A DNA stretch of 64,000 nt from an uncultured Acidobacteriota bacterium (lineage in GTDB: Bacteria; Acidobacteriota; Terriglobia; Bryobacterales; Bryobacteraceae): contig CAADGY010000217.1 of assembly GCA_900696665.1 (NCBI GenBank), forward strand, positions 62,001 through 126,000, read 5' to 3'. The notes below the pieces were generated by a model, which ran no database searches, was not told the DNA's origin, and saw only the letters and a program-made list of their open reading frames with translations. The number at the start of each line of letters is the position of its first letter. Within the stretch, counting starts at the first letter, position 1. The translations under genes were made by a program, and so were the position numbers. Shown here piece after piece: positions 1-8,921 of the stretch.

Positions 1-561
1 CTCGCCTGTTTTCTGGCGGTTCAGCTCGCCGTAGCTCAACCTGCGGCTCCCGGACTGACAATTACAGTGCTGGATGGCCTCGGCGCCATCAACAACATCA
101 ACCAGCGCGAGCCGCGCACGATCGTAGTACAGGTTTCCGATGAGCAGAACCGGCCGGCGTCCAAAGCCGCCGTTACGTTCACGGCTCCCGCGCAGGGCGC
201 CAGCGTTTCGTTCAACGGTAGCGGGACCACCCAAACGGTCACGGCGGACGAGCAAGGCAGGGCGAGCGTGCGCACGCGGCCAAACCGTATCGCGGGCGAA
301 ATGGAGATCCGCGTCAATGCTTCGCACGAAGGCCGCACGGGGAGAGCCACCATCACGCAGTTCAACATGGCTGTTCCGAAGCAGGAGGCCGTAAGCGGCA
401 GCGGATCCAGCGTTGGCAAGATCCTTCTCATTCTGGCGATCGGCGGTGGAGCTGCCGCAGGGGCTATTATCGCGGGCACCCGCAACAGCGACTCCACTTC
501 GGCCGCTCCGGCCCCCATCACGATCACGCCTGGAGCCGGGACCATCGGGCCCCCGAGATAA
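1..561 (+). CDS. Secreted/anchored Ig-like protein, 5' end outside window
   Basis: The reading frame is open from base 1 to the TAA at 559-561, so the gene starts upstream of the window. The visible N-terminus (LACFLAVQLAVAQP) reads as the end of a signal peptide. A beta-rich stretch follows (TIVVQVSDEQNRPASKAAVTF...) that resembles Big/carboxypeptidase-regulatory-like Ig folds. Near the C-terminus is a glycine/alanine-rich hydrophobic segment (ILLILAIGGGAAAGAIIAG) that could span a membrane, then a Pro/Thr/Ala tail. The next gene begins 20 bp downstream, so the two probably share a transcript. No enzymatic motif is visible. The function is unknown; an envelope structural role is only inferred. 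Confidence 0.7.
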   Translation, partial: LACFLAVQLAVAQPAAPGLTITVLDGLGAINNINQREPRTIVVQVSDEQNRPASKAAVTFTAPAQGASVSFNGSGTTQTVTADEQGRASVRTRPNRIAGEMEIRVNASHEGRTGRATITQFNMAVPKQEAVSGSGSSVGKILLILAIGGGAAAGAIIAGTRNSDSTSAAPAPITITPGAGTIGPPR

Positions 562-580
562 ATCAAGGAGCATCGTTCGA

Positions 581-1570
581 GTGTTTCTCAAAGTGGCACT
601 ATTCGTTGGAATTCTGTACATTTTCCAGGGACCGGCCGCCGGCGCCTCCGGCTTCAGGATCGGAGCCCCACGGCTGGGCTACGTCTGGGATGCCGGTACC
701 GGAAAAGTGGTGCCCATTCAAGGTATTCCGGGCGCATCTATCGCCGGTCCGGCATTCGATCCCGGCCTCGGAGATTCAGCGCGGGTGTGGGCCGCCAGCG
801 GTTATTTTGTGGCCGTGTCCGGCGGCAAAACCTTCGTGGCCACGGAACCGGATGCCGCGCCCAGGGAGATTGCGGCGCCGTTTCCCCCCGATCAGGTGTT
901 TTTCAGCCCCCGTGAAACCGCGGCCGTACTGTGGAGTGAAGAGGGCCGCTTCGCACAGGTCGTGGCGGGATTACCCGGAAACCCGGCCGCGGCGCGCCGC
1001 ATCGTGGTTCCGGACTGGGCGGGACGGGCGGATCTCTGGGCGATCAGCGATGACGGGGAAGTCCTATTGGCTTGGGGCACGGACGCTGCGGTTCCCTTGC
1101 TCTCCATCGATTCGGGCGGCCGCGTGCAGACGCTGCCGGTGGCGGGTCCCGTAACGGCGGCGGCGTTTCGCCCCGGATCGCGGGATGCGTTGGCCGCCGC
1201 GGGCCCGGAAAGCGGGATTTATCTGCTTCGCAATGCGGGCGCCGGGGAAGCGCCGCAACTGGTGGCAGTTCTGGGCGATCTTGCTGGCGCGCCCAGCGCA
1301 CTGGCGTTCGACGAAGCCGGCGGCGGGTGGGTGGCCGCGGATGCGGAGGGAGCGATCGTCACCATCGCCATGTCTGGTGAGATTTCAGCGCCCCTGGTAT
1401 GCGGGTGCACGCTGTCCGGCCTACGGCGGTTGAATGCCGAATCTGCTTTCCTGTTGAACCGGCCGGCGGGAGGGGAGCTGCTGCGCATCCTGGATTTTAG
1501 CCGCGGCGCGGCGCGTTTGTTGTTTGTACCGGCGTCTGTTACGGACGAAAACGGGAGAGGCGATCAATGA
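581..1570 (+). CDS. Secreted beta-propeller-like hypothetical protein
   Basis: I chose the GTG at 581 because AAGGAG lies at 565-570 and the resulting N-terminus (FLKVALFVGILYIFQGPAAGAS) is a convincing signal peptide. Upstream in-frame starts would overlap the preceding gene and give an arginine/proline-rich leader. The roughly 329-residue product has recurring blade-like blocks (AVLWSEEGRFAQVV, DLWAISDDGEVLLAWG, SALAFDEAGGGWVAADAEG), which suggest a WD40/PQQ-type propeller. I see no catalytic residues. It lies between two other secreted proteins and overlaps the next gene at ATGA, so the three are probably co-expressed. The role is unknown. Confidence 0.7.
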   Translation: MFLKVALFVGILYIFQGPAAGASGFRIGAPRLGYVWDAGTGKVVPIQGIPGASIAGPAFDPGLGDSARVWAASGYFVAVSGGKTFVATEPDAAPREIAAPFPPDQVFFSPRETAAVLWSEEGRFAQVVAGLPGNPAAARRIVVPDWAGRADLWAISDDGEVLLAWGTDAAVPLLSIDSGGRVQTLPVAGPVTAAAFRPGSRDALAAAGPESGIYLLRNAGAGEAPQLVAVLGDLAGAPSALAFDEAGGGWVAADAEGAIVTIAMSGEISAPLVCGCTLSGLRRLNAESAFLLNRPAGGELLRILDFSRGAARLLFVPASVTDENGRGDQ

Positions 1571-3654
1571 GAGGGCTGGCTCTCGGGTGGAAAGCAAAGC
1601 CATTCGTGTTGGCGGTGGGAATCCTGTTGTATTGTGCCGCTGTCGAGGGGCAGACCACACCCCTGGTGATCACCACCACGTCGCTGCCGGATGCGACAGC
1701 CGGTGTCCCCTATTCGTTCGCATTTTCGGCCATCGGAGGTGCGGTCCCGTACAACTGGTCCAGTGTGGGCACGCTCCCGGCAGGATTGAGTTTGAGTAGA
1801 GCCGGCGTGCTCAGCGGGACGCCGCGTGCGCCCGGAGCCTTCCGCTTGACGGTTGTGGCGTCGGATGCCAGCGGTTCCGGCTTAGCCTCCAAAGTTTTCC
1901 CGTTAACGGTCCTGGCCCAGCCGGTGGCGATTACGAACAGTTCTCCGCTGCCGGCCTCGACGTTGGGAACGGCCTATTCTTATACGTTCACTGCTTCCGG
2001 CGGAGTTGCGCCTTATCGCTGGTCTGCCGCGACCGGTTTGCCCGAGGGGCTGCGGCTTGATTCCGGAACCGGTGTGCTGAGCGGCACCCCTCAAACCTGG
2101 GGCAATTTCAGTTTGCCGGTTCAGGTTACCGATTCGCTCGGCACCACGGGAGTCAAGACATTTGTTCTGACGATTCAGCGGCCTGTGATGAGTATTCTGA
2201 CCGCGTCGCCTTTGCCCGAGGTAACCGTGGGCGCTCCGTATTCGCAAACCCTGCTGCCGTCGGGGGGCGCGGCTCCTTATACGTGGAGCTTGATCTCCGG
2301 CCAACTGCCCGGCGGGCTGACGCTGGATGCCAACGCCGGGCGCATTGCCGGAATACCGGCAGGTGCGGGTACGTTTTCTTTTACCATTGGAGTCCGGGAA
2401 AACGGCGGCGCTACGGCATCGAAGCTGTTTACCTTGAACGTCCGCACACCGGTGCTGACCATCACGACTGCCGCTCCGCTCCCCGGGGGCGGCACCGGTG
2501 TCAATTATTCACAAAGCTTCGCCGTAACCGGCGGCGTGGCGCCTTATTCCTGGTCCTTGACCGGAGATGGCGTTCCCGGCTTGTTGTTGAGTCCGGCCGG
2601 CGTGTTGTCCGGGACGCCTTCGAGTGCTGGAACTTTCCATCTGACGGTAAACGTAAGGGACAGCGGCGGCGCTGCGGCGGCCAAAGTGTTTCCGCTGACG
2701 ATCACGGCACGGCCGCTGGCGTTTGCCACCGGCGGGCAGTTGCCGGACGCCACGGTGGGGGCCGCCTACTCGGCGCCGGCCGCGGCGACGGGTGGAACAC
2801 CACCTTACACATGGTCCGTCAACGGCTTGCCGGAAGGGCTCAATATGAACCCGGCTACGGGCGTTATTACCGGTACGCCGGTTGTACCCGGCCCTGCGCT
2901 GTTTACGGTTCGAGTCACCGACACCCTGAATGCAAGCGTAGTGGACGTGTTCCGGATCAGCATCGGACTGCCGCCGGCGCCCGGGATCCGGATCGAGGGT
3001 CTGCCGGATACGGCGAATCCGGCGGACCAGCTCACGCTGACGCTGAATGCCGCGTCTCCCTACCCGTTACCTATCACCGGCCAACTGTCGCTGAACTTCG
3101 CGCCCGCCGCCGGCGCCGGAGATGATACGATCCAGTTCTCCACGGGGGGCCGCACGGTGGATTTCAGCATAAACGCGGGCAGCACGGCGGCTGTTTTCTC
3201 CTCGCCGCAGGTGGCTCTTCAGACGGGCACTGTGGCGGGAACCATCACCGCAGCCGTCCGCCTGGCTTCCGCCGGCGTGGAAATCACGCCTTCCCCGCCG
3301 CCTACACACGCCATACGCATCGAGCGGTCTCAGCCAACGCTCACCAGTGCCCGCCTTACGCGGACTGCAACGGGTTTCAGCATCGAAATTACCGGCTATT
3401 CGACGGCGCGTGAAGTGACGCAAGCGGTATTTCGTTTTGGAGCCGCTCCCGGCCAGAGACTGGAGCAGCCGGAAATTACGATGGATGTGAGAAACCTGTT
3501 TACCGCGTGGTTTGAAGACGCCGCATCCGCGCCGTTCGGCAGCCAGTTCACGTTCACACAAGCTTTCACCGTGAGTGGAGACGCCGCGGTAGTCACCCCA
3601 CAAACTGTCATCCTGCGTAACAGCCTGGGCGAAAGTAGTATTACTGTGCAGTAG
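1567..3654 (+). CDS. Putative-Ig (He_PIG) repeat secreted protein
   Basis: This 695-residue protein starts with an ATG overlapping the previous stop codon (ATGA). After a signal peptide (about residues 1-27) come five repeats of roughly 85-90 residues up to about residue 470. Each carries the He_PIG signature: L-P-x-A-T-x-G-x-x-Y followed by GG-x-x-P-Y-x-W-S and G-x-L-S-GTP (for example SGTPRAPGAF, SGTPQTWGNF, TGTPVVPGPA). The C-terminal 220 residues form a different beta-rich domain that ends without an anchor. Such repeats build extended extracellular stalks or adhesins. A surface or matrix role is inferred from the family; the partner is unknown. Confidence 0.85.
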   Translation: MRGLALGWKAKPFVLAVGILLYCAAVEGQTTPLVITTTSLPDATAGVPYSFAFSAIGGAVPYNWSSVGTLPAGLSLSRAGVLSGTPRAPGAFRLTVVASDASGSGLASKVFPLTVLAQPVAITNSSPLPASTLGTAYSYTFTASGGVAPYRWSAATGLPEGLRLDSGTGVLSGTPQTWGNFSLPVQVTDSLGTTGVKTFVLTIQRPVMSILTASPLPEVTVGAPYSQTLLPSGGAAPYTWSLISGQLPGGLTLDANAGRIAGIPAGAGTFSFTIGVRENGGATASKLFTLNVRTPVLTITTAAPLPGGGTGVNYSQSFAVTGGVAPYSWSLTGDGVPGLLLSPAGVLSGTPSSAGTFHLTVNVRDSGGAAAAKVFPLTITARPLAFATGGQLPDATVGAAYSAPAAATGGTPPYTWSVNGLPEGLNMNPATGVITGTPVVPGPALFTVRVTDTLNASVVDVFRISIGLPPAPGIRIEGLPDTANPADQLTLTLNAASPYPLPITGQLSLNFAPAAGAGDDTIQFSTGGRTVDFSINAGSTAAVFSSPQVALQTGTVAGTITAAVRLASAGVEITPSPPPTHAIRIERSQPTLTSARLTRTATGFSIEITGYSTAREVTQAVFRFGAAPGQRLEQPEITMDVRNLFTAWFEDAASAPFGSQFTFTQAFTVSGDAAVVTPQTVILRNSLGESSITVQ

Positions 3655-3791
3655 CTGCGGAAAGTTGTGCCGGGTGTGCGTACCGGGGATTGCGCGAAGG
3701 AGGTAATCATTTCGAACATCCGCGCGGACTGGGCTGGCTGTCACCGCATTTTGACCGGTGTTGCATGAGCTTGGCCGCGTGGCCCGAACCA

Positions 3792-4166
3792 TCAGCGGCT
3801 GGACCGTTCCTGAAGGTTCTTTTCGACAGCGGCCATATGGGCGTTGAACTGCTGGCGCGGACTGAACTCAATCAACTCGGTTCCGGCGTCTACGAGGATG
3901 GTATGGCCTGGGACGAGGTAATAGGCCTCACCGGGAGTAACCTCTTCCTGGCGATCGGGGTAAAGCGCCCGGATGCGACCTTTGATGACGTAGCCCCAAT
4001 GCGGACACTGGCAGTGATTGCCGGGCAGTCCTTCCAGGTAGGGGCGATCATCAAACTCTTGATGATAGACCTCGAAGGACACGTGCATGTCACCCCAATC
4101 CTCGGCGCGCCAGGTGGCTTGCGGCAACTCAAAGAACTTCGAGACGTGGCCGCAGTTTTTGTGCAT
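3792..4166 (-). CDS. Cupin-domain protein
   Basis: This is a 124-residue single-domain protein. The ATG at 4166 is preceded by a strong GGGAGGAG ribosome site. The central part (CQCPHWGYVIKGRIRALYPDRQEEVTPGEAYYLVPGH) fits the two cupin motifs: H and W-G-Y-V-I-x-G in the first, and G-E-A-Y-Y-L-V-P-G-H in the second. The usual second metal histidine of motif 1 is not obvious, because C-x-C-x-x-H replaces the canonical HxH, so metal content is uncertain. No substrate can be assigned. It lies alone between unrelated genes and is convergent with the Ig-repeat gene. Confidence 0.8.
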   Translation of the reverse strand: MHKNCGHVSKFFELPQATWRAEDWGDMHVSFEVYHQEFDDRPYLEGLPGNHCQCPHWGYVIKGRIRALYPDRQEEVTPGEAYYLVPGHTILVDAGTELIEFSPRQQFNAHMAAVEKNLQERSSR

Positions 4167-4381
4167 TGTCTCCTCCCTTATCTTGAATCGTAAGTCGCGG
4201 GTTGATCCGGGGCAAGGCTACAGGGCAGGAATCGGCACAGGCAGATCTCCGGTTCGGCATGATGTGCCGCGGCCTCAGACAAGCGGGCAAACAGAACCGG
4301 GAATACCATAAACGTGAAACGGGACTTTCAACCCGGTAACAACTAGAGGGGCGGCTGGTGAGCAGGAAGGTTTGCCGGTTC

Positions 4382-4762
4382 TCAGACCTGCGAGGAGGTT
4401 ATCGGAGTTTCTTCCCGCTGGATCACCCGATAGTGTTCGATGCGGCAGCCGAGGCCAAAACGGGCGGAGCGGCCGATGGTTTCAACGCGAACGACGAGCG
4501 CCTGGCATCGCAGACACAAAAAAGTATCTTTTTTTTCCTTATTGTGTGAAGGAAAAAGGATGTCGCAGTCGATATGTTCTCCAGGTGTCAATGGCTCCTG
4601 GACGATGCAATAGAAACCCTCGCTACTCAGATTCACGGTCCGGCTTTCCATTGGATGCGTCTCAGACCTCCGGCAAAGATAGACCGGCAACTGCAGCGGC
4701 AGGCGCGTGCGCCGGCGCCTTTCGGTCAGAGGTCCCCGCTTCTCTTCGTCAGCTGAAGCCAT
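4382..4762 (-). CDS. PilZ-domain protein (c-di-GMP binding)
   Basis: The ATG at 4762 gives a 126-residue protein that is almost entirely a PilZ domain. An arginine-rich RxxxR-type box (ERRRRTRLPL) is followed about 30 residues later by the second motif (NLSSEGFYC, matching D/N-x-S-x-x-G). Both are the known c-di-GMP contacts of the family. The frame is open further upstream to 4966 with an ATG at 4807, but that extension looks unlike protein, and no start has a clear ribosome site. PilZ proteins often regulate polysaccharide synthesis or motility, which fits the polysaccharide genes elsewhere in the window. That link is inference. Confidence 0.8.
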   Translation of the reverse strand: MASADEEKRGPLTERRRRTRLPLQLPVYLCRRSETHPMESRTVNLSSEGFYCIVQEPLTPGEHIDCDILFPSHNKEKKDTFLCLRCQALVVRVETIGRSARFGLGCRIEHYRVIQREETPITSSQV

Positions 4763-5000
4763 CAGCACGGCACCGTACGCAGAACAACATTCCAAGGAGA
4801 AAGACATGTAAGCCGAACGGACACCGCGTGAATGTGCACTTTTACTACCACGCGCAACCGGTTGAAACTGGGCAACTCCGTTGCAGAATGTACGAAAGTA
4901 TAGGCCCAAAGTTCGGGGTACGAATGGCCGATGCGCATGAATTTGTGGGAGTGAATCGTCGAACAACGGCGTCGGAAGTTGTCAAGTCCTAAAGGTTGGG

Positions 5001-5028
5001 ACTAGAACTTACAAGATGGTGTTCTAGT
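5001..5028. promoter_or_regulatory. Inverted repeat upstream of histidine kinase
   Basis: ACTAGAAC (5001-5008) and GTTCTAGT (5021-5028) are perfect 8-bp complements separated by 12 bp. They lie about 25 bp upstream of a sigma-70-like promoter in the roughly 450-bp stretch between the divergent PilZ and kinase genes. An operator for one of the two genes is plausible. Apart from the promoter, I see nothing else in the stretch. Confidence 0.35.
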
Positions 5029-5050
5029 ACCGGCAATCATTTGTAAATCA

Positions 5051-5078
5051 TTGACAATAAGTGGGACTACGCTATGCT
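5051..5078 (+). promoter_or_regulatory. Candidate sigma-70 promoter for kinase/regulator operon
   Basis: TTGACA (5051-5056) and TATGCT (5073-5078) are separated by 16 bp. Transcription would start near 5085, leaving a leader of about 135 nt before the kinase ATG at 5221. Confidence 0.45.
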
Positions 5079-5220
5079 TGATGGCAACTAAATAAAACTC
5101 CGGATTCAGCGCACTTAGATCGACCAGTCTTCATGAAAGTGCCGGTCCTGGCTAAAGAGAGGAGAAACGGGACGGCCAAAGGGCGGACTTTGTGCCTATT
5201 TGTTTCACGGTCTTGAAAAT

Positions 5221-6480
5221 ATGTCTATGAATGTTTTGCTGGTCTCAAGCGATGCTGAACTGCAGAAGTTGATCCGAGGCGTATTGACCGAGTGCCTGGG
5301 TGCGGCTTGGCGGCTGGTGATTGCTACGCAGCAGGACTTAACCCGGAAGGCGGATGTGTATATCTGGGACTACCACTCCGGGCTGCGCATGAGCGATTTC
5401 ATCAATCCTTCCGAGCATCAAAAACACTTTGTGCTGGTGCAGCGCAAACAACTCTCACAGTTCCGCGAGGAATCTCTGCCGGAGGTCAATGTTGTTTTAA
5501 AACCGGTCTCCGCCGCTGCGCTCAAGGCGTTTCTCAGCGAAGCCTGCACCCGCTGGCAGCGCCAGCAGGCAGAACACGAGGACGAGGCCGGCAGCGTGCA
5601 GGCCGACCGCGATGAAGTACTGCAAAGTTTGATCGAGGCCAATCTTAAATTACAGGAGTACGACCAGGACCGGACCAACTTTCTGGCCCGGGCGATTCAC
5701 GATTTTCGTGCTCCGCTGACAGCCCTGACAGGGTATTGCGGACTCTTGCTGGGGGAGCAGTTAGGCGTATTGACCGCCGACCAGCGGGAGGTGATTCAGC
5801 GCATGCAGTTCAGCGCCAAGCGGTTGTCGCGTCTGGCCAGCGAAATGTTTCAACTGAGTATCTGCCACCGTGTCGTTACGCGACCCAACCTCCGGAGGCA
5901 CGACATCCACGAATGCGTAGACCAGGCGCTGCACGAAATCGCTCCGTTTGCCGAGGCAAAGCGCATCTCCGTGTCCGTCGATCTGCAACAGCCGGCCGAG
6001 CCTTTGGCTTTCGAGCCGAGTGAACTCGAACAGGTACTGGTGAACCTGCTGGACAACGCGTGCAAGTTTACTCCGAGATCCGGATCCATTGACATCAAGG
6101 GATATCCGTTCTTCTGGGAGCGCAGGAAGGACGGAATCACGGAAATGCCGTTGCGCGCCGACCGGCGGACCAGCAACGGCCATGCGCCGAACTCGTTCCG
6201 GATCGACATTTCCGATTCGGGCCCTGGTATCCCGCCGAACCACATCGAAACGATTTTCGAGGAGTATACCTCGTATGCGGGAGGGCAGGACCGGTCAGGC
6301 GGCGGGCTGGGGCTGGCCATTTGCAAGATGATTATGAACCGGCACCACGGGCGCGTTTGGGCGGAAAGCAGTCCGAGGGGCGCCGTTTTCTCGCTGGTGC
6401 TGCCTTCTCCTGCGGCCGAACATCTGCTCGCCAGCGATGCGGCGCCTGCCGAGAACAAGTACTACACCCAAGTGAGTTGA
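5221..6480 (+). CDS. Cytoplasmic sensor histidine kinase with receiver-like N-domain
   Basis: I prefer the ATG at 5221 over a TTG at 5200. Residues 1-105 look like a degenerate receiver fold (MNVLLVSSDAELQKLIRGVL ... VVLKPVSAAALKAFL). A charged coiled region leads into a HisKA domain with the phospho-acceptor H160 in AIHDFRAPLTAL. The ATPase domain has an N box (LVNLLDNACKFTP), a G1 box (DISDSGPGIPP) and a G2 box (GGGLGLAICKMIM). No membrane segment is visible, so the signal must be intracellular. It ends 3 bp before the sigma-54 regulator, its likely partner. The layout recalls the PrsK/PrsR pair of exosortase systems, but PrsK is membrane-bound, so the equivalence is inference. Confidence 0.88.
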   Translation: MSMNVLLVSSDAELQKLIRGVLTECLGAAWRLVIATQQDLTRKADVYIWDYHSGLRMSDFINPSEHQKHFVLVQRKQLSQFREESLPEVNVVLKPVSAAALKAFLSEACTRWQRQQAEHEDEAGSVQADRDEVLQSLIEANLKLQEYDQDRTNFLARAIHDFRAPLTALTGYCGLLLGEQLGVLTADQREVIQRMQFSAKRLSRLASEMFQLSICHRVVTRPNLRRHDIHECVDQALHEIAPFAEAKRISVSVDLQQPAEPLAFEPSELEQVLVNLLDNACKFTPRSGSIDIKGYPFFWERRKDGITEMPLRADRRTSNGHAPNSFRIDISDSGPGIPPNHIETIFEEYTSYAGGQDRSGGGLGLAICKMIMNRHHGRVWAESSPRGAVFSLVLPSPAAEHLLASDAAPAENKYYTQVS

Positions 6481-6483
6481 GAT

Positions 6484-7983
6484 ATGCAAGCGATAAAAAA
6501 CGGCCGTACGATTCTGGTGGGTGAAGACGAACCTGAAGTTCGCAGCTATCTGGAGATGGCCTTGCGGTGCCAGGGCTACACGGTCGAACTGGCCGAAAAT
6601 GGCGACGAGGTGCTGGCCTGTCTTCAGGATTCGGGCGAGCACATCTCCGCGGTCCTGCTGGACATTGTCATGCCGCGTAAAGACGGTCTTGAAACGCTGA
6701 AAGAGATCCGCCGTATCCGGGGTGACCTCCCGATCATCATGGTGTCCGGCGCGTCCTCACCATTAAATGTCGTGGAGGCGATGAAGAACGGGGCCACGGA
6801 TTTCATCGGTAAGCCGGTCAACCACGAAGACCTGCGGAAAGTGCTGCGGGGCGTGCTGGAAAGACAGGCTCCGCCACCTCCGCCCGAAGCGCCCGAGCAG
6901 CGGAGCCCGATATTGCCGTCGGGAGATGTGTTTTTTGGCGGCAATCCGTACATGAGAGAGATTCACGACCTGGTCGCACAGATCGGCTGGTCTGAAGCGC
7001 CGGTATTGATCCAGGGTGAAACGGGCTCTGGAAAAGAGGTTCTGGCGCGGGCGCTCCATGCGCAGTCTCCTCGTTCCAAAAAGCCATTTCTGAAGCTCAA
7101 CTGTGCCGCCCTGCCTTCCGAACTGGTGGAAAGCGAGCTGTTCGGTTATGAACGAGGCGCTTTCACCGGTGCGTTCCAGAAGAAGCCCGGTATGTTTGAA
7201 ATGGCCGATGGCGGTACGATTCTGCTCGATGAAATCGGAGACATGGATTTCAAGCTGCAGGCTAAACTCCTTCAGGTCTTGCAAGACCAGGAGTTTCAAC
7301 GTCTTGGCGGCAAGGAAACCGTGCGGGTGGATGTTCGAGTCATCGCCGCCACCCATCGCGACCTGGAGAAATCCATCGCAGAAGAGACGTTTCGCGAAGA
7401 TTTGTATTACCGGTTGAACGTCATCAGCCTCCGTGTGCCACCTTTACGCGAACGGAAGGAAGACATTGTCGCGCTGGCGGAATTTCTGCTGGCGAAGCAC
7501 ACCACGGAGGGAAGCGCCCCCGTGATCACGCCAAGCCTCAGACAGGCATTCCTCGCTTATGACTGGCCCGGCAATGTGCGTGAACTCGAGAATGTCGTCC
7601 GCCGGTTCATTATTTTGCGAAGTCCGGAAAAACTGGCTGCCGATCTTCGGCGCAAGGTTGCTCAACGGGCATCGGTGCAATCGGTGCACGCCATCCATAC
7701 CTTGCCCGACGAACAGCGCGCCGCTGATGCAACCATTCTTGAACAGGTGAGTAAGGCCAAGCAGAAGGCGGAGCGGACGGCCATTCTGGCAGCGCTCGAT
7801 TCCACTCACTGGAACCGCAAAAAAGCCGCTCTGGTGTTAAAGATTGACTATAAAGCGCTTTTATATAAGATGAAGAAGCTGGGAATCGAGGACAAAATGG
7901 TGGCCCTGGCCGGGACTCTGGGTGCGAAGGAAGAGTCCGGCGCCGAACCTGTGGCCGGCAGCACCGGCGTGAGTGCGCTCTAA
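6484..7983 (+). CDS. NtrC-family sigma-54-dependent response regulator
   Basis: This 499-residue protein has the full NtrC layout. The receiver carries D60 in LLDIVMPRKDG as phospho-acceptor. The AAA+ domain (about 155-385) has Walker A GETGSGKE, the sigma-54 contact motif GAFTGA, and an arginine-finger region (FREDLYYRLNVI). A Fis-type HTH lies at about 440-475 (LAALDSTHWNRKKAALVL). It is co-transcribed with the histidine kinase upstream. The next genes belong to an exosortase locus, and GG-N10-GC sequences are found upstream of two of them, so it may act like PrsR, the PEP-CTERM-box regulator. The regulator class is certain; the regulon is inferred. Confidence 0.92.
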   Translation: MQAIKNGRTILVGEDEPEVRSYLEMALRCQGYTVELAENGDEVLACLQDSGEHISAVLLDIVMPRKDGLETLKEIRRIRGDLPIIMVSGASSPLNVVEAMKNGATDFIGKPVNHEDLRKVLRGVLERQAPPPPPEAPEQRSPILPSGDVFFGGNPYMREIHDLVAQIGWSEAPVLIQGETGSGKEVLARALHAQSPRSKKPFLKLNCAALPSELVESELFGYERGAFTGAFQKKPGMFEMADGGTILLDEIGDMDFKLQAKLLQVLQDQEFQRLGGKETVRVDVRVIAATHRDLEKSIAEETFREDLYYRLNVISLRVPPLRERKEDIVALAEFLLAKHTTEGSAPVITPSLRQAFLAYDWPGNVRELENVVRRFIILRSPEKLAADLRRKVAQRASVQSVHAIHTLPDEQRAADATILEQVSKAKQKAERTAILAALDSTHWNRKKAALVLKIDYKALLYKMKKLGIEDKMVALAGTLGAKEESGAEPVAGSTGVSAL

Positions 7984-7992
7984 CAAACCCAC

Positions 7993-8038
7993 CAAAAAAA
8001 CACGCAGGGGCCTCCCGCTAGTGGAACATCGCCCCTGC
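7993..8038 (-). terminator. Rho-independent terminator for the PEP-CTERM gene
   Basis: The arms GCAGGGGC (8004-8011) and GCCCCTGC (8031-8038) form an 8-bp GC stem. On the minus strand the stem is followed by a 7-T run (7993-8000), so it terminates the leftward PEP-CTERM gene. Confidence 0.7.
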
Positions 8039-8063
8039 CAACTGCCGCCTGTCGAAAATCAAC

Positions 8064-8756
8064 TCAGGATCGTTTCAGACGCCTTCTTCCAATAGCCGCG
8101 CATCCGATCAAAGCGGTGCCAAGCAGCACGATCGAGACCGGTTCCGGCGCAGCGGCGGTCAGGTTTCCGCTCGCGATGGCATTGCTGGTGAACGCACCCG
8201 CCGGAGTGCCGTTGGTAAAGAACGAGATGTTGAAATTGCTCGCGTACCGCGCCGGATCAGGCAGCGTTCCGTAGAAATTGGTGAGCGCCGGGTCGAGAAT
8301 AGAGCTGAACGCAGCGCCGGCAATGCTAAATGCGCCTAGACCGGGAATCGGGGGTATTGGCAACTGCGCCACGATGGAATCCGTCATGAAATAACCACTC
8401 ATCAACGTTGTGGGCGTGCCGCCGGTAAGAGAGGGGATCGTACCCGTTAGCGTAAAAGTTCCACCCGGAGCAAAGGACCAGCTCAGTCCTGATGTGCCGC
8501 TGAGAACTCCCGTTTGAAAATTGATCACGCACCCGACGCAGGGCAGGGCGACGCCGTTGTTCAACGGCACCCCATTGACTCCTGTGATGGTGCTGACGGC
8601 GAGATTTGTACCGATCAGGGGGTTGACACCCCCGGCATAAGATATCGAACCACCCCCTCCCCCAGCGGGAATCGTGAAATCGATAAACTCAGCGAAACTG
8701 ACGCCGGCCACCAACACAAAAAGGCAGAGCACCCGGCTTATGTTTTTCAACTGCAT
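8064..8756 (-). CDS. PEP-CTERM sorting-domain protein
   Basis: The start at 8756 is favoured over 8789 because GGAGG lies 4 bp upstream and the product begins with a clean signal peptide (LCLFVLVAGVSFA). The roughly 230-residue protein is glycine/threonine/serine rich. It ends with a canonical exosortase sorting signal: PEP in AAPEPVSIVLLGTALIGC, a hydrophobic span, and a basic tail (RRRLKRS). It should be processed by the exosortase at 12.8 kb or the second one at 44.6 kb, and released to or anchored at the surface, perhaps within exopolysaccharide. A paralogous sorting signal occurs in the gene at 24.5 kb. Confidence 0.9.
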   Translation of the reverse strand: MQLKNISRVLCLFVLVAGVSFAEFIDFTIPAGGGGGSISYAGGVNPLIGTNLAVSTITGVNGVPLNNGVALPCVGCVINFQTGVLSGTSGLSWSFAPGGTFTLTGTIPSLTGGTPTTLMSGYFMTDSIVAQLPIPPIPGLGAFSIAGAAFSSILDPALTNFYGTLPDPARYASNFNISFFTNGTPAGAFTSNAIASGNLTAAAPEPVSIVLLGTALIGCAAIGRRRLKRS

Positions 8757-8810
8757 GTCGCCTCCGAAAGACATCGTTGTAGAGAACACACCTTAATTCG
8801 CAGTAAAGAA

Positions 8811-8827
8811 TGCACGTAGCACTCCAA
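8811..8827 (-). promoter_or_regulatory. Weak sigma-54-like -24/-12 element
   Basis: On the minus strand, TTGGAGTGCTACGTGCA has GG and GC exactly 10 bp apart, with matches to TTGG and TGCA of the sigma-54 consensus but mismatches between. It lies about 55 bp upstream of the PEP-CTERM start codon. GG-N10-GC is common in GC-rich DNA, so this is only suggestive. Confidence 0.3.
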
Positions 8828-8921
8828 AGTTGCACTTATTGCCCTGCTTAGAGTTACGTGCTCCATAATTCCTGGATAGTGCGAAAACCCTGCATGTTTG
8901 GAGATTTTGTCGTATAAACTC

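Noticed and set aside
3067-3792. 241-codon open frame on the minus strand
   Set aside because: It overlaps the 3' end of the He_PIG gene on the other strand and shows no start signal or recognisable motif.
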